Shown: in pieces, positions 22,207-33,390 of the stretch | Layout of the letters: each line of letters starts with the position of its first letter | Position numbering within the stretch: the first letter of the stretch is position 1 | NCBI GenBank assembly: GCA_029237695.1 | Contig: JAQRGA010000128.1 | Span: 1-64,000 of the forward strand | Origin: Conchocele bisecta | Lineage: Eukaryota > Mollusca > Bivalvia > Lucinida > Thyasiridae | Direction of reading: 5' to 3' | DNA length: 64,000 bases | Translations under genes and position numbers: made by a program | The notes under the pieces: generated by a model | The model's database searches: none | Told to the model about the DNA's origin: nothing | The model's input: the letters and a program-made list of their open reading frames with translations, nothing else

Positions 22207-22779
22207 ATGATGGAAGCTGCAGGGTTATCCTTTCCAAACATGAACTGGGAGTCCCAGGACTTGGAACAAGCCTGGAAGTCGTTTCAACAACATGTTTCTT
22301 TCATGTTTTCCGGCCCCCTCAAAGAGAAAAGTGAAGAAGAAAAATGTTCTTACCTCATGCTTTGGGCGGGGGAGAAAGGTCGACAGATTTTCACCACGTG
22401 GAACTTGTCAAACGACGATTCTAAAAAGCTGCAGAACTATTATGACAAATTTGAAGCCTATGTGAAGCCACGCACAAACCTGATCTTTAACAGATACAAA
22501 TTTCAATGTCGCATACAAAAACCTGATGAAACATTTGAGCAATTTTGTACGGACTTGAAATTGTTAGTCAAGGACTGTGGTTATAATGCTACAAGTGACG
22601 AAATGGTACGGGATCGTATTGTTTTCGGCATAAGAAACATTAAAGCCCGTGAAAAGCTGATCAACGTGGGTTCCGGTTTAACATTAGAACAAACTGTGGA
22701 CACAGTACGGACTCATGAAGTCTCGCATGCGCAAACTATTGCCCTGAAAGGAGAAGATCCTAAAGTATACGCGCTATGA
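22207..22779 (+). pseudogene. gypsy gag (capsid)
   Basis: An open frame of ~190 codons from the ATG at 22207 (an earlier ATG at 22177 lies almost in the primer site). It has the retrotransposon gag fold signature: 'AWKSFQQHVSFMF', 'YLMLWAGEKGRQIF', 'PDETFEQFCTDLKLLVKDC' and 'RDRIVFGI'. It stops at 22777-22779, overlapping by four bases (ATGA) the frame that carries the zinc knuckles. The junction could be programmed frameshifting or a mutation. The sequence does not decide. Confidence 0.9.
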
Positions 22780-23027
22780 GCAAGCCAAAGCGACAGTCGA
22801 ACACACCCGCAAGACGCGAATGGACCAAACCGCCGCCAACAACAAATCGAAAGAAAACTGACAGGTTATGCGGTAACTGTGGTTACACCCATGAAGGTTT
22901 ACCTTGTCCAGCTCAAGGAAAAGTCTGCAAATTCTGCAAGAAATTAAACCACTTCATGAGTGAATGTCGATCACGCAAAATGAAGAAAACTAAAACCATT
23001 TGCCCGCAAGAAAGTGTACACCGTTGA
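22776..23027 (+). pseudogene. gypsy nucleocapsid (zinc knuckles)
   Basis: 83 codons with a basic N-terminus, then 'CGNCGYTHEGLPC' and 'CKFCKKLNHFMSEC', the second a standard CX2CX4HX4C knuckle. The frame ends at 23027. The reading continues into protease only after a one-base shift near 22985. Confidence 0.9.
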
Positions 23028-23418
23028 TAATGATAGTAGTGACACTGATGAAAACACCTTGTATGTCGGCATGGTTTATGAAACCATAAACTCACTGTCT
23101 GAGGAATGGTCAGTCAAAGCGACAATTTATAACACAGAAATTGCCATGCAAGTAGACTCCGGAGCGAGATGCAACGTGCTTAGTGACTATGAACTGAGAA
23201 ATCTACCTGTCAAAACAGCACTAAAACCATGTGATTCATGCCTGAAATCATTCAGTGGTCACTCAATGAAAACACTAGGTAAAATATCATTATCGTGTAA
23301 AATCAAAGATGAAACAACCAACATTGACTTCTATGTTGTTGATAAATTAGTCCCTACAATTCTTGGTTCAGAGACATCACAACAATTAGATGTTCAAAAT
23401 GTTCAAAATAGATTCTGA
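22985..23418 (+). pseudogene. gypsy aspartic protease
   Basis: The active site 'MQVDSGARCNVLS' lies about one third into the frame, followed by 'VPTILGSETSQQL', the usual flap-to-C-terminus end of a retropepsin. The first ATG is at 23014, but homology-like text ('ARKKVYTVD') begins upstream, as expected for part of a polyprotein. The frame ends at 23418, overlapping the reverse transcriptase frame by ~29 bp. Confidence 0.9.
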
Positions 23419-24302
23419 AAGTAGCATATTTCATGAATATAGTGAATTATTCAATGGCATTGGTTGTTTGCCTGGAAAATACAAGCTACATGTTGACCCA
23501 AATGTGAAACCGGTGATTCACCCACCGCGCAAAATCCCTATTGCAATAAAGGGAAAAGTGAAATCTGAATTAGCCAAAATGGAGCAAGACAGTATTATCA
23601 CTCGTCAAATAGAACCGACAGACTGGGTTAACAGTATGGTTGTGGTAACCAAACCCAACGGGAAAATCCGCATTTGCCTGTATCCGCGGGATCTAAACAA
23701 AGCAATCCAGAGACAACAACATCCATTAGAAACAGTCGAGAATGTGGCCGCTAGTATGCCAAACGCGAAAATATTTTCGAAAATTGATGCAAGATCTGGA
23801 TTTTGGCAAATCCAACTGGATGATGAAAGTTCCAAACTTTGCACATTCAACAGCCCAATCGGACGATTTAGATACCTCCGCTTACCATTTGGGATCAATG
23901 CCGCGCCTGAAATTTACCAGTCCATAATGTCAAATATGCTGGAAGATATTGAAGGTGCCGAGGTGATCATGGACGATATTTTGGTCTGGGGTAAAGACAC
24001 GAATGAACATGACCAACGGTTAAAAAAAGTTCTGAACAGAGCCGCAGAATACAACCTGAAACTTCACGCAGACAAGTGTGAATTTGGAAAATCAGAGGTA
24101 CGGTATGTTGGACACATACTTGGCAAAGATGGTCTAAAACCAGACCCGGAGAAAATCCGCGCAGTTCAGAATATGAAACCGCCCGAAAATCTCTAAGAAC
24201 TCAGAACATATCTAGGATTCATGCAATACCTAGCCAAGTTCATGCCGAACATGTCATCAGTCGCGGAACCTCTAAGACAATTACTGTGCAAAGACAATTG
24301 AA
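23390..24302 (+). pseudogene. gypsy reverse transcriptase
   Basis: Contains 'DWVNSMVVVTKPNGKIRIC', 'YPRDLNKAI', 'FSKIDARSGFWQIQL' (first catalytic Asp), 'LPFGINAAPEIYQ' and 'VIMDDILVWG' (the DD pair, with I in place of the usual Y). The expected 'LDPRDLN' reads LYPRDLN. An in-frame TAA at about 24194-24196 interrupts the thumb. The same frame then continues 'ELRTYLGFMQYLAKFMPNMS' to 24302, where a frameshift leads into RNase H. Confidence 0.93.
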
Positions 24303-25652
24303 TGGCACTGGGAAGAAAGTCAACAGCAAAGCTTTGAACAATTGAAACAGATGGCAACACAATCACCTGTGCTTAGCTATTATGACCCCGCAAAGCCATT
24401 GACACTTTCTGTAGACAGTAGTTCGAAAGGTATGGGAGCAGTAATACTACAAGATGAAAAGCCCATAGCTTACGCTTCGCGTGCACTGAACACAGCCCAG
24501 CAGGGTTATTCACAAATTGAAAAGGAAACTTTAGCAATAGCCTTCGGCTGTGAAAAATTCCATGAATACATTTATGGAAGACACATTACCGTGGAGAGCG
24601 ACCACAAACCTCTACAGAGTATATTAAAAAAATCCCTACACCAAACACCAGTTCGTCTCCAGAGGATGCTTCTAACGTTGCAGAAGTACGATTTGACTGT
24701 TGTATACAAACCTGGTAAACTGTTGCACTTAGCAGATCACTTGAGTAGGTCATTTCTGAATGAAACACATGAATCATTTCCATCAACATTGGAAATCAAC
24801 GAACTTGATGTGCAGAACCTACCAATCTCACCAGAGAAATACCGTGAATTCAAACACGCAACTGCTGAAGATGCATCGTTACAAATGCTCCAAGACGTGG
24901 TGATGGATGGATGGCCGGAAAAGAAATGCGACATTTCACATGAAATCCAGCCGTATTGGTCGTTTAGGGATGAAATATCGTGCATCGACGGTTTGCTGTA
25001 TAAAGCAGATAAGTTAATTGTTCCAGCAGCAATGCGTAGTGAAATGCTCGACAGAATCCACGAAAGTTACTTGGGGATTGTGAAATGTAAGAACCGAGCG
25101 CGTGAGATCCTATATTGGCCAGGTATGGCATCACAAATAGAGGATAAAATTTCACAATGTGACATTTGTGCTGAACATCAAAATCAAAACGCCAAAGAAC
25201 CACTATCACCCACTGAGGTACCAGGTCGCCCCTGGTCTAAGATAGGTGTGGACTTATTTGAAATGAAAGGCCAGCACTATGTTGTGACAGTAGACTATTT
25301 CTCAAAGTGGCCAGAAATCGCAAAACTTGACAATCTCTCGAGCAGTAACACAATTAGCTACTTGAAAAGTCAGTTTGGAAAGTACGGAATTCCTGATGAA
25401 TTAATTTCTGACAACGGACCACAGTTTGCTAGTGCTGAATTTGCGAACTTTTCAAAGGTCTACGAGTTTCGTCACACAACATCGAGTCCCCATTTTCCTC
25501 AAAGCAATGGTCAGGCTGAACGAACAGTACAGACGGTGAAAAAGTTGTTAAAGAAGGCAAATGATCCGTACCTAGCCCTTCTAGATTACCGTAATTCACC
25601 TATTGATGGGACAGCGCTTTCCCCAGCACAGATGTTCCTAGCAGACGCCTAA
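24300..25652 (+). pseudogene. gypsy RNase H and integrase
   Basis: RNase H: 'LSVDSSSKGMGAVIL' (Asp), 'KETLAIAFGCEKF' (Glu), 'VESDHKPL' (Asp). Integrase zinc domain: 'HESYLGIVKC' and 'CDICAEH'. The second histidine is Tyr here (family usual is H-x3-H), so zinc binding is probably lost. Integrase core: 'VDLFEMKGQHYVVTVDYFSK', 'SDNGPQFAS' and 'SNGQAERTVQ' supply the D, D and E residues. The frame ends at 25652 at a stop caused by a shift, with 'RRLRTSL' readable in the next frame. Confidence 0.94.
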
Positions 25653-26132
25653 GAACTAGTCTAACCAACAACCACTGCTCTACTTAAGCCTCAGGGAGCT
25701 GATGAGATTAAAGCTGCCTTGAAATCACGACAAACTAGGCAGAAGCAGTATTATTACCAACACGCGGGTCAAAATGAACTTAAACCTTTGTACAAAGGCG
25801 ACAAAGTAACTATAAGACACTCAGACAAATGGATCCATGGGAAAGTAGTGGACAAACATCAGACTCCACGCTCGTACATCGTGGAAACTCCAACCGGGAG
25901 AAGATACCGCCGCAATCGCCAACATTTGCGGTTTACACGATCAACATTCAACGCAGAACCACCAGTTGACAATGATGATCCTGAAATTCAACCTCAACCG
26001 GGTCTACCAACTCAACCGGTTCAACCACCTGCCCAACCAGAAACAACGCAGCAGACACCGCGACCGCCAGAACCACCCTACGTTACTCGATATGGACGAG
26101 AAATTAAGCGGCCGAGTCGTTTCACAGATTAA
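25653..26132 (+). pseudogene. gypsy integrase C-terminus
   Basis: After two stops in ~20 bp the reading resumes as 'KPLYKGDKVTIRHSDKWIHG', a GPY/F-like module, then a Pro/Gln-rich tail ending 'YVTRYGREIKRPSRF', the standard last motif of this family. No chromodomain. The stop is at 26130-26132. Confidence 0.88.
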
Positions 26133-26145
26133 GATTATAATCAGT

Positions 26146-26340
26146 ATTCTACAGTGTTCGGATCTCTCTATATAATAGTGTTCTGATCAATAGTCTAGTC
26201 ATTATTATTCTACAGTGTTCGGAATTAAAATAAGCAAATAGTCTAGTCATTATTATTCTACAGTGTTCGGAATTAAAATAAGCAAATAGTCTAGTCATTA
26301 TTATTCTACAGTGTTCAGAATTAAAATAAACAAGTGTTCT
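26146..26340 (+). repeat. ~49-bp minisatellite in gypsy 3' UTR
   Basis: Three to four copies of 'ttattattctacagtgttcg' plus 'aattaaaataagcaaatagt'. It produces an open minus-strand frame that is not a gene. Confidence 0.9.
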
Positions 26341-27000
26341 AGTCCATATATCAGTCATCTGTATAATTCTTCAGTGTTATGATATAAGGGAGATAATTAC
26401 ATGCTGAAATCACCATATCCTTACCTGTATGAAGCTGAATATGGTACGACTCCTGCTGTAAGGTGCCGATGACAAGATAGACAAGATGTTGATATGGTTG
26501 TCAACATAAAACAGAAGAACTGTTGTATATTACATGTTTAATCAAAGTGAATAATGCAAATTTACAATCATTTGTCATGTATTTGAAAAATATCTCAATA
26601 ACATTGACTTGGGTAAAAGAATACCAGTAGATACCGACATGTACATTCAAACAATTTCAAGGTAAATTATACCTATTATCGGAAGACAACATATTGAGAC
26701 ACAATCAATATATTGAGACACAATCAAAATATAAAATACATATACTTTTGGTTCTGACAATCCTCATAAGGGTTTCTTGTGACAATATGTTGTAACATTA
26801 TAATAGTGGTATAACAGTCAGTTTCAAGGTAACAAGTTTAAATTCCATTGAAGTACGCAAAATGCAGAGTATATTTTGATTTAATTGTGTGAATTTGATT
26901 TCCAAACATCTGTTCATGTCCATTAACAATTATTCATGATAATTGGTATCGAGCATTGATCAGATCATCAGTCAAACCTTCTTTGGTTTGTTATTCTTTA
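26341..27000. other. gypsy 3' untranslated region
   Basis: A/T-rich, with no coding frame and no second repeat recognised. It ends at the polypurine tract. Confidence 0.7.
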
Positions 27001-27012
27001 AAAGGAGGGGGA
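27001..27012 (+). other. gypsy polypurine tract
   Basis: AAAGGAGGGGGA lies directly before the 3' LTR. Confidence 0.85.
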
Positions 27013-27131
27013 TGTCATGTATTCCGGTATATTGTCACGTAATTCTGTGTCCGTGTGTGGACATACACTTGTTGAATAAAGAGTTGTCGTTCCTGCCAAG
27101 ATGTCGTCCTGCATGGTTCGCAAACATAACA
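27013..27131 (+). repeat. gypsy 3' LTR
   Basis: 119 bp, identical to 22045-22163. Confidence 0.96.
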
Positions 27132-27544
27132 CGGGCCGGGACGACGTAAAAGTGTATTTTCAACCCGATGTTTACTCCTTTATATAGCAATATCGGCCTC
27201 GGAAATGTGTCCGTTCTTTCCCGACCTAGCAATAATGATAATTTTTTTACAACAAAACAATCGATAGCTCGAAAACGCGTTGACATAGCGCAATGGGGTA
27301 TATATCGTTGCGGAATACTAACATTGTCCCAACTTCTGCAATAGGCGACAATGATATAACTCGGTTGACGATTCGTGAGAGTCCGTTGTCTCGAGCCCGT
27401 ATGGGCTCGGCCTATTAAAAAGTTGGACACCTTCCCTATATGGTTAGATGGAGGGGGTAAATTTAAAAAAAAAAAATTCTTCATTTATTGATGCTTTCAG
27501 GCATATTTAATGTATTTATAGACCTCGGTCCGTTACTTCAACCT
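27132..27544. other. Host flank right of the gypsy insertion
   Basis: Starts with the duplicated CGGGC. No gene recognised. The 149-codon minus frame here runs through the LTR and a poly-A stretch and shows no domain. Confidence 0.5.
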
Positions 27545-27726
27545 GTGGCACAGCCGTGCAGTCTGACTATAATATATATGGACCGCCCTCTGAGAAAGGT
27601 TACACAATGGTTACGAACAGCATAGCAAGTTATATACTGTGAATGTCCCTAATATTATCAACTTATCAATATAGATATAGAGATAGAGATAGAGATTAAT
27701 ATTAAATACGGCTACCAAATGCTTTG
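27545..27726 (+). repeat. C-type monomer and flank module L, copy 3
   Basis: 'cacagccgtgcagtctgac', 'ggaccgccctctgagaaag', then 'gttatatactgtgaatgtcc' to 'ggctaccaaatgctttg', collinear with 8400-8587. Confidence 0.88.
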
Positions 27727-28330
27727 AAAGCCTATACTGTATATGGCCGACGGCAGAGAAAAGTGAAAATCGTTGCGATCAGTGTAGCCCCTGGTCAAAG
27801 TACACAGCCCTGTGGTCTGCCTATGGCATATAATATATATGGCCCACGGCAGAGAAAAGTGAAAATATTTGCGATCAGTGTAGCCCCTGGTCAAACTACT
27901 GCTCCCCGCGGTCTGACCATGGCCTATACTATATATGGCCCACGGCAGAGAAAAGTGAAAATATTTGCGATCAGTGTAGCCCCTGGTCAACCTACTCAGT
28001 CCTGCGGCCTACTGCTCCCCGCGGTCTGACCATGGCCTATACTATATATGGCCGACGGCAGAGAAAATTGAAAATGTTTGCGATCAGTGTAGCGCCTGAT
28101 CAATCTACTGCTCCCCACGGTCTGACCATGGCATATACTATAAATGGCCCACGATAGAGAACATTTAAAATAGTTGCGATCAGTGTAGCCAATGATCAAC
28201 CTACTGCTCCCCGCGGTCTGGCCATGGCCTATACTATATATGCCGACGGCAGAGAAAAGGGAAAATAGTTGCGATCAGTGTAGACCATGGTCAACCTACT
28301 CAGTCCTGCGGTCTGACTATGGCATATGCC
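27727..28330 (+). repeat. B-type satellite array, about six monomers
   Basis: 96-97-bp monomers with the same core as 8588-9455, including one short hybrid monomer near 27990-28015 where two monomers are fused ('cagtcctgcggcctactgct'). It runs directly into the tail module. Confidence 0.94.
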
Positions 28331-29985
28331 ATATGCTTACAATAATATTCATAATTTGTCAATAACAGTTCCATAAATGAATTTCATTGTGTCTGACTCT
28401 TTGCAGAAACTGGCATGATATTTAGCAGACCATTAACAGACTATCTGTTGTCTCTGTGTCCCAAATTAATGTACATTAAGACGATTTTAAGTGTTCAATG
28501 TTTGTTTATCGATGCGATCTGTCAGACGCATGTCGCTTAGAGTTCAATAATTCAAAGTTGAACATAATTGTTGGGATCAGTGTAGCCCAGATCAACCTGT
28601 CATGCGGACTGACTATGGCATTTTCTATATGTGGGTATCTGACCGAGACAAGTGACAGGTTACGATCAGTGTAGCCCCTGAAAAACATGCACAACCTTGC
28701 CGTCTGCATGACTATGGCCTATATTATATGGTTTACATATAATCCTGATTCTCCCACTTTCTGATGACCAAAAGTCCTGATTTTACCACTTTACATTTTC
28801 ACAAGTAAATGACTATTCCTGATTCAGGGCTATAGTCTGTATCAATCAGTATAGGGTTACTGATTTTACATGTTAATTAATGTCAGGCCAATTTTAACTT
28901 ATTATACAACAGTTTACATGAAATTACTTTGATCTTTCATAAAGCCAATTGAGTAATAAATGAATAATGTGTGTAAACCAATTCAAAATATTTGCAAGTC
29001 GTCTACATGTTTCGTTAATAAATAGGAACGTTAGCGAAAACGACAGAGCACATGCTGAATGTAAGTTCACATACAGATGCTCTGTAATGTTCGCCAATTT
29101 CTACATCGTATATGTATGAAGTTGTGCGAGTATGTTCTGAAAATACTGCCCATGTTTACGGCTAACTGAACTTAAAGGTACATGCCCACTCAGTAGGTAC
29201 AAAATGTTCTTTACATCAGAGACATCATCTGAGACATTTCCTGGCAAAATAAACATTCATGCGCCATTATCCCACGTACTGATTGGCATTATTATACATT
29301 TTATATCAGACGTAAATGTACACACTGATATCAGGGGCGATAACCGTCTTTGCTTAAAATGTTAACGGACATTACTATTTAATCTCTGTATTTATTTTAT
29401 GATGTGCAATGATCATACTTTAAAATCTGTCGAAAATATTATTTTTTCAGGTGACGCATTTCTTTAGTATAAATAATTAAAAATATCATGTCTCATTTGC
29501 ATATGAAAATAGCCTGATACCACCGCGCGTCACTATCAGTAAAATAAATATTACTAAATGATTATATCTGTATAGCGGGCACTTGTAAAGCTTAGAACTG
29601 GTGGAATAGTGACACAGTTATACACTTATTTAATTCCTATAAATGACATTTTGGGCTTACTGTGTGGTCATGTACCTTTAATGAAATGAAATATTTATTT
29701 ACATACTTGTTATTAACACAATTTTATAGATGTTTTTTTTTTATTTTGTGATTATTTATTTTATAACGAAAAAAACATATCTCTATGGGGATTTAACCTT
29801 GGACAAATTGTCTATGGGAATTTAGCATGGAAAATATTTATTTTGAAATTTTTGATATTGTGGACAGATTTTCAAAATCTAATTTGCTTTCTCAGGTGAT
29901 TTCCAAGCTATCTAGTCAGGTTTCGAGGTCAATTTCCATTTTTACTCTTCCCCCACTGCTTCCTCCTCTTTTTCTCACATGTTAA
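28331..29985 (+). repeat. Tail module of the satellite element, plus copy
   Basis: Reverse complement of 6106-7206. Begins at 'tatgccatatgcttacaata' and ends at 'ctttttctcacatgt'. Contains degenerate satellite cores near 28580 and 28660. Compared with the other copy it has an extra ~31 bp near 29133-29160 and the 504-bp MITE. Confidence 0.88.
29175..29678. mobile_element. 504-bp MITE with TA target duplication
   Basis: Termini AAGGTACATG and CATGTACCTT are inverted, matching at about 19 of 21 outer bases. TA flanks both sides (29173-29174, 29679-29680). The other tail copy has the intact site at 6411-6425, proving precise insertion. No coding capacity. A TA duplication fits the Tc1/mariner superfamily. 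Confidence 0.92.
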
Positions 29986-31496
29986 ATTCCCATAGGGAAT
30001 CTGTTTTTCAACATAAAATAATTATTTTACCGATTTCGTCCAAATAAAAAAACGCAACATCTCTAAAATGCGGTTAAATTTAGGTTTATGTAAACAAAAG
30101 GGATTTAACGGTATTTAAATGGGCGTATCGTTTAAGTTCTGCATTTGTTTTTGCAGTGAAATGATAATATTATACCAACTTTGGAGATAAGTTCCCATTA
30201 TACACGAAATACGATACAACTCTACAATTAAATTACTTTCTCCTCTTCTATTTCATCACAGTAACTACAGGGATACGAAGTCTCTAAGGGCATCCGGCTG
30301 ACACAAGTGGACACATCTTGGTATTTCTTTATAATTGTCTCCAAGGGCCTTGAAGTGTATGCTCCAGGACAGGCTGCACATCCACATCCGCTGAGTCAGA
30401 CTAGAGCCTACATTGGCCGCCATTTAGCAATATTCGCGAAAGTCGTGTGTCTCTGAACAACGGTTCGGCCAGTCTCTCTGCGCACACATGATGATCAGGA
30501 ACTACACTGGCCACACGTGTCCTCATATCAATGTTGCGAACCCGTGGCCCACGTGTACTCCAACAACTGAACATGTTGAAAGACTAAACACTGCCCGAGA
30601 GAGCATGTGTACCAGACACGTCGCTAGGCGGAGGCCTGAAAACCCGGGCTTCAACATAACTTCCAGACATTCTCTTCATTTTATAGTACTGTTATAAACT
30701 TCAATTGCACAATAGTTTTAATACATATTTGCCAAAAGAAAAACACCATAGAATGCAGGATAGTGCACCATATTAAAAAAACAGGGCGGGGGGGGGGGGA
30801 GTTACTGTTCGCAACTAACTCCATTGGATAACCCAACTGGGCTTCAGCTTTAGACAGGGTGTGGCGACGTCCCTGAGTACATGTTACCAATTGATATTCC
30901 ATGTACTCCCATGTACTTCATGTATCCCTCTTTTATCAGGTAACGAGCTTTGTATTGGCCGAATACAAACTGACTGATAACATATTGCTGTACCAGGTAT
31001 TGATCTGATACGAACATCCGGGTTACAACGATATGAAAGCAGACGTTTCATTGGTCGAACGGCGTCACATGACGTTACCGATGACGACAGTGGAATTACA
31101 TCACAGAAAAAAGTCACGAAAGCCACGCTTTACAAATCATACGTTATGGTAAGGTAACGATTTCTATCATTTTAACGGTTTTGAAAAAGGCGAGTGTTTC
31201 ACCGCGGTGCTGGCCTTATAATTTATATTAGGAACTACTTAATCAGGTGTTTTTTTTCTGTACCTGTGGCCTTGTTTGATAAACTTGGTATCAAAGGACA
31301 CAATGGTGGTAATCTCTATGTATTCACTGGCCGAAATGGATCCACAGAGCTTCCAAACATTGATTTCAAGCACATGTACACGGTTTTATTCTGTACAATT
31401 GGAGATAAGAATTATAAATTGAACTTGTATTTTACTATGTGAGGTCAGACACAGTAGGACAGTGATACTCATGTGTTTATCAAAGAAGCACATATA
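29986..31496. other. Mostly unassigned sequence
   Basis: No gene supported. About 30290-30520 contains scattered satellite/MITE-core-like words ('gatcaggaactacactggcc'). About 30880-31130 ('tattgatctgatacgaacat', 'gggttacaacgatatgaa') resembles 32860-32900 joined to 33540-33585, so it is one more dispersed repeat. The 82-codon frame at 31194-31442 shows no domain. Confidence 0.45.
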
Positions 31497-31715
31497 TGAG
31501 ACACGCCATGTGATTTTGTGCCTAAGAACTTGTGCGATATCTCATGTAACGTATTTACAAATGTTACGGTAATTTCCGTAACTGACGTCGAATATTGACG
31601 AACAATTATAGCAAATGCGCAATTCTATTCCGCATTTGATTTGGAAATATTGTCATCTTTCGACGTAATTTACAGAAAATATCGAAGTTTTTGTGAAAGA
31701 ATCATACATGTTCTG
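31497..31715. mobile_element. MITE 'tgagacacgccatgtgattt', truncated copy
   Basis: The left terminus matches the inverted termini of the complete copy at 61201-61416. The right terminus is lost. The interior words 'gtatttacaaat' and 'gacgtcgaatattgac' are in the same order. Confidence 0.7.
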
Positions 31716-31916
31716 TTGTACGTTCGTTCGACTTACCGAAGTTAATATACAATTTCAAACAATATCCTCGTAATTGTCAACCAATAACGGTGCAATCATA
31801 GAGCTTGTTTAAATAATTCCATATTTTCTCTGTTTGACCATCACGTGAATTGATTGCATTAATTAGTAATGATAATCACGGTCTCTGTAGCCATTTCTCG
31901 AGCAACGTGGCTTTTT

Positions 31917-32144
31917 GTGGCTGTGACTTGAGAAATAAATAGGGCTTATCGGATTTTTGACCAGTGTATCTCCTGATGAAATAGCACACTCCTGTAGCCT
32001 GACAACGATCTATAGTGGTTGTTAGAAGCATGACATGTGTTTCATTGATGGAAATGCGAACAGTGAAGATCCTGATCAGTAACTGTGCGGATGCACAGGC
32101 TGATCTGGATCTACACTGGTCGCCCCATTTCTCCAGTCACATTT
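31917..32144. mobile_element. MITE 'gtggctgtgactggag' family, copy 1
   Basis: Begins 'gtggctgtgacttgag', ends 'atttctccagtcacat', i.e. inverted termini. The interior carries 'gaccagtgtatctcctgat' and 'caggctgatctggatctaca'. Same family as 40303, 43126 and 60948. Confidence 0.82.
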
Positions 32145-32262
32145 GAGTGCAAAATTCCGGACCGATGTGATTATATGGCCCCAGGGCTGGCGAGATAATT
32201 TTATGTCTTTGTGTCACATTGAATGGCAGCCACCGGCTGGACAGCTCTATATTTGTCCGTGT

Positions 32263-32345
32263 ATATACGTGACTGTGACTGGAGTAATGGGCCTGATGGA
32301 ATTTATGGCCAATCTAGCTGATGATCGTCTACCGCATCCCTGTTT
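32263..32345 (+). repeat. Partial MITE 'gtggctgtgactggag'
   Basis: 'gtgactgtgactggagtaat' followed by 'gggcctgatggaatttatgg'. Only one end is present. Confidence 0.6.
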
Positions 32346-32536
32346 ATTACAGATAAGTTTTGTATCTAAAGAGTTTTATACCCCCATATTTCAAATTCAA
32401 TGCGTGTTTTACTTTTACAAATGTATTACTGATTTTCTTCCGTATTAAATAGGGAACAAATGATAAAAAACTAAAACACATTTAAAAATTAACTTATTTG
32501 AGCTGCAAAAAAACAAACTAGAAGATGGATTTATCA

Positions 32537-32840
32537 GTAGCATATTTCACTAACATGGCAAAGTATACTTTTCTAGCAAAGTGACTTTGAAAGAGTAATC
32601 ATTTATTTTCCCCGAAATGTATTATTTCACATAGAACTAACAACTGCATATATTTGATGATTAAACGTATGCAGAATTATTATACTGAATTTATTACATT
32701 ATCACAGCCAAAATGGCTGTGATAATATATTAAATTCAGTACAATACAAATTAATAAATTTCTCCTAAAATTGAAAATTTCTCCCTCAAAGTATACTTTG
32801 CTAGATACGTATACTTTGCAATGTTGGTGAAATAGGCCAC
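32537..32840. mobile_element. Foldback element 'gtagcctatttcaccaacat', copy 1
   Basis: About 300 bp with termini 'gtagcatatttcactaacat' and 'atgttggtgaaataggccac'. Next inside is 'aaagtatacttttctagcaa', and the centre is a hairpin 'ttatcacagccaaaatggct'. The second copy at 60066-60372 is in the opposite orientation. Confidence 0.85.
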
Positions 32841-33390
32841 AAGTAACCTGCAGAGTATTGACCGAATACGTACTGACTGATATCATAATTGCTGTTTATA
32901 CCGCAACCATTGCTCCATGTAGCATAATAAAGGGGGTTGAATAAATGCTATTTATATCGGAAGTAACCTAATATACATGAAGTAGCCTAATATACATGAA
33001 GTGCCGTTTTTGTCTTTATTTGTTCACATTTGACCACTAATTGTGGCTTCTGATTGGTCAGTCTCAACAGCAAATTCAAGATGACGGCGAATTCTAAAAT
33101 CGAAATCGCTGTCGGTTCAGCTGAATGTGTGTCCATTTTTAAAATACATGCGACGTAACCAACTACACGGAGGTGTCCATTATGATTATAATGCCTATTA
33201 TGATAACTGTTTAGTCTAGAGTCAGCCCATATTGAAGCTCATCGTAAATACAATGCCGAATCTACCTAGCGTGGACGCCGCCATTTTGCTTGGAATGACG
33301 TCGTTAGATTTGTGACGTATGACGAGGGAATGACGTAAAAAACATGACATCACGCACGTTCAACAATTAAGTTCAATATGCGGTATATAT

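Larger units (their letters stand above)
22045..27131 (+). mobile_element. Ty3/gypsy LTR retrotransposon (Mag/K02A2.6-like), 5.1 kb
   Basis: Complete structure: 119-bp LTRs that are identical over all 119 positions, a 5-bp target duplication CGGGC (22040-22044 and 27132-27136), primer site, gag, zinc knuckles, protease, reverse transcriptase, RNase H, integrase, polypurine tract. Despite the identical LTRs, gag-pol carries two in-frame stops and at least four frame changes. Lineage is judged from gag and pol phrase similarity to the invertebrate Mag/K02A2.6 group. Confidence 0.96.

Noticed and set aside
27035..27484. 149-codon minus-strand frame across the gypsy 3' LTR
   Set aside because: It crosses the LTR boundary, contains a poly-A run and has no domain.
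31194..31442. 82-codon frame with moderate complexity
   Set aside because: No recognisable domain, no splice-site context I can support, and no homology to other elements here. Not enough to call an exon.
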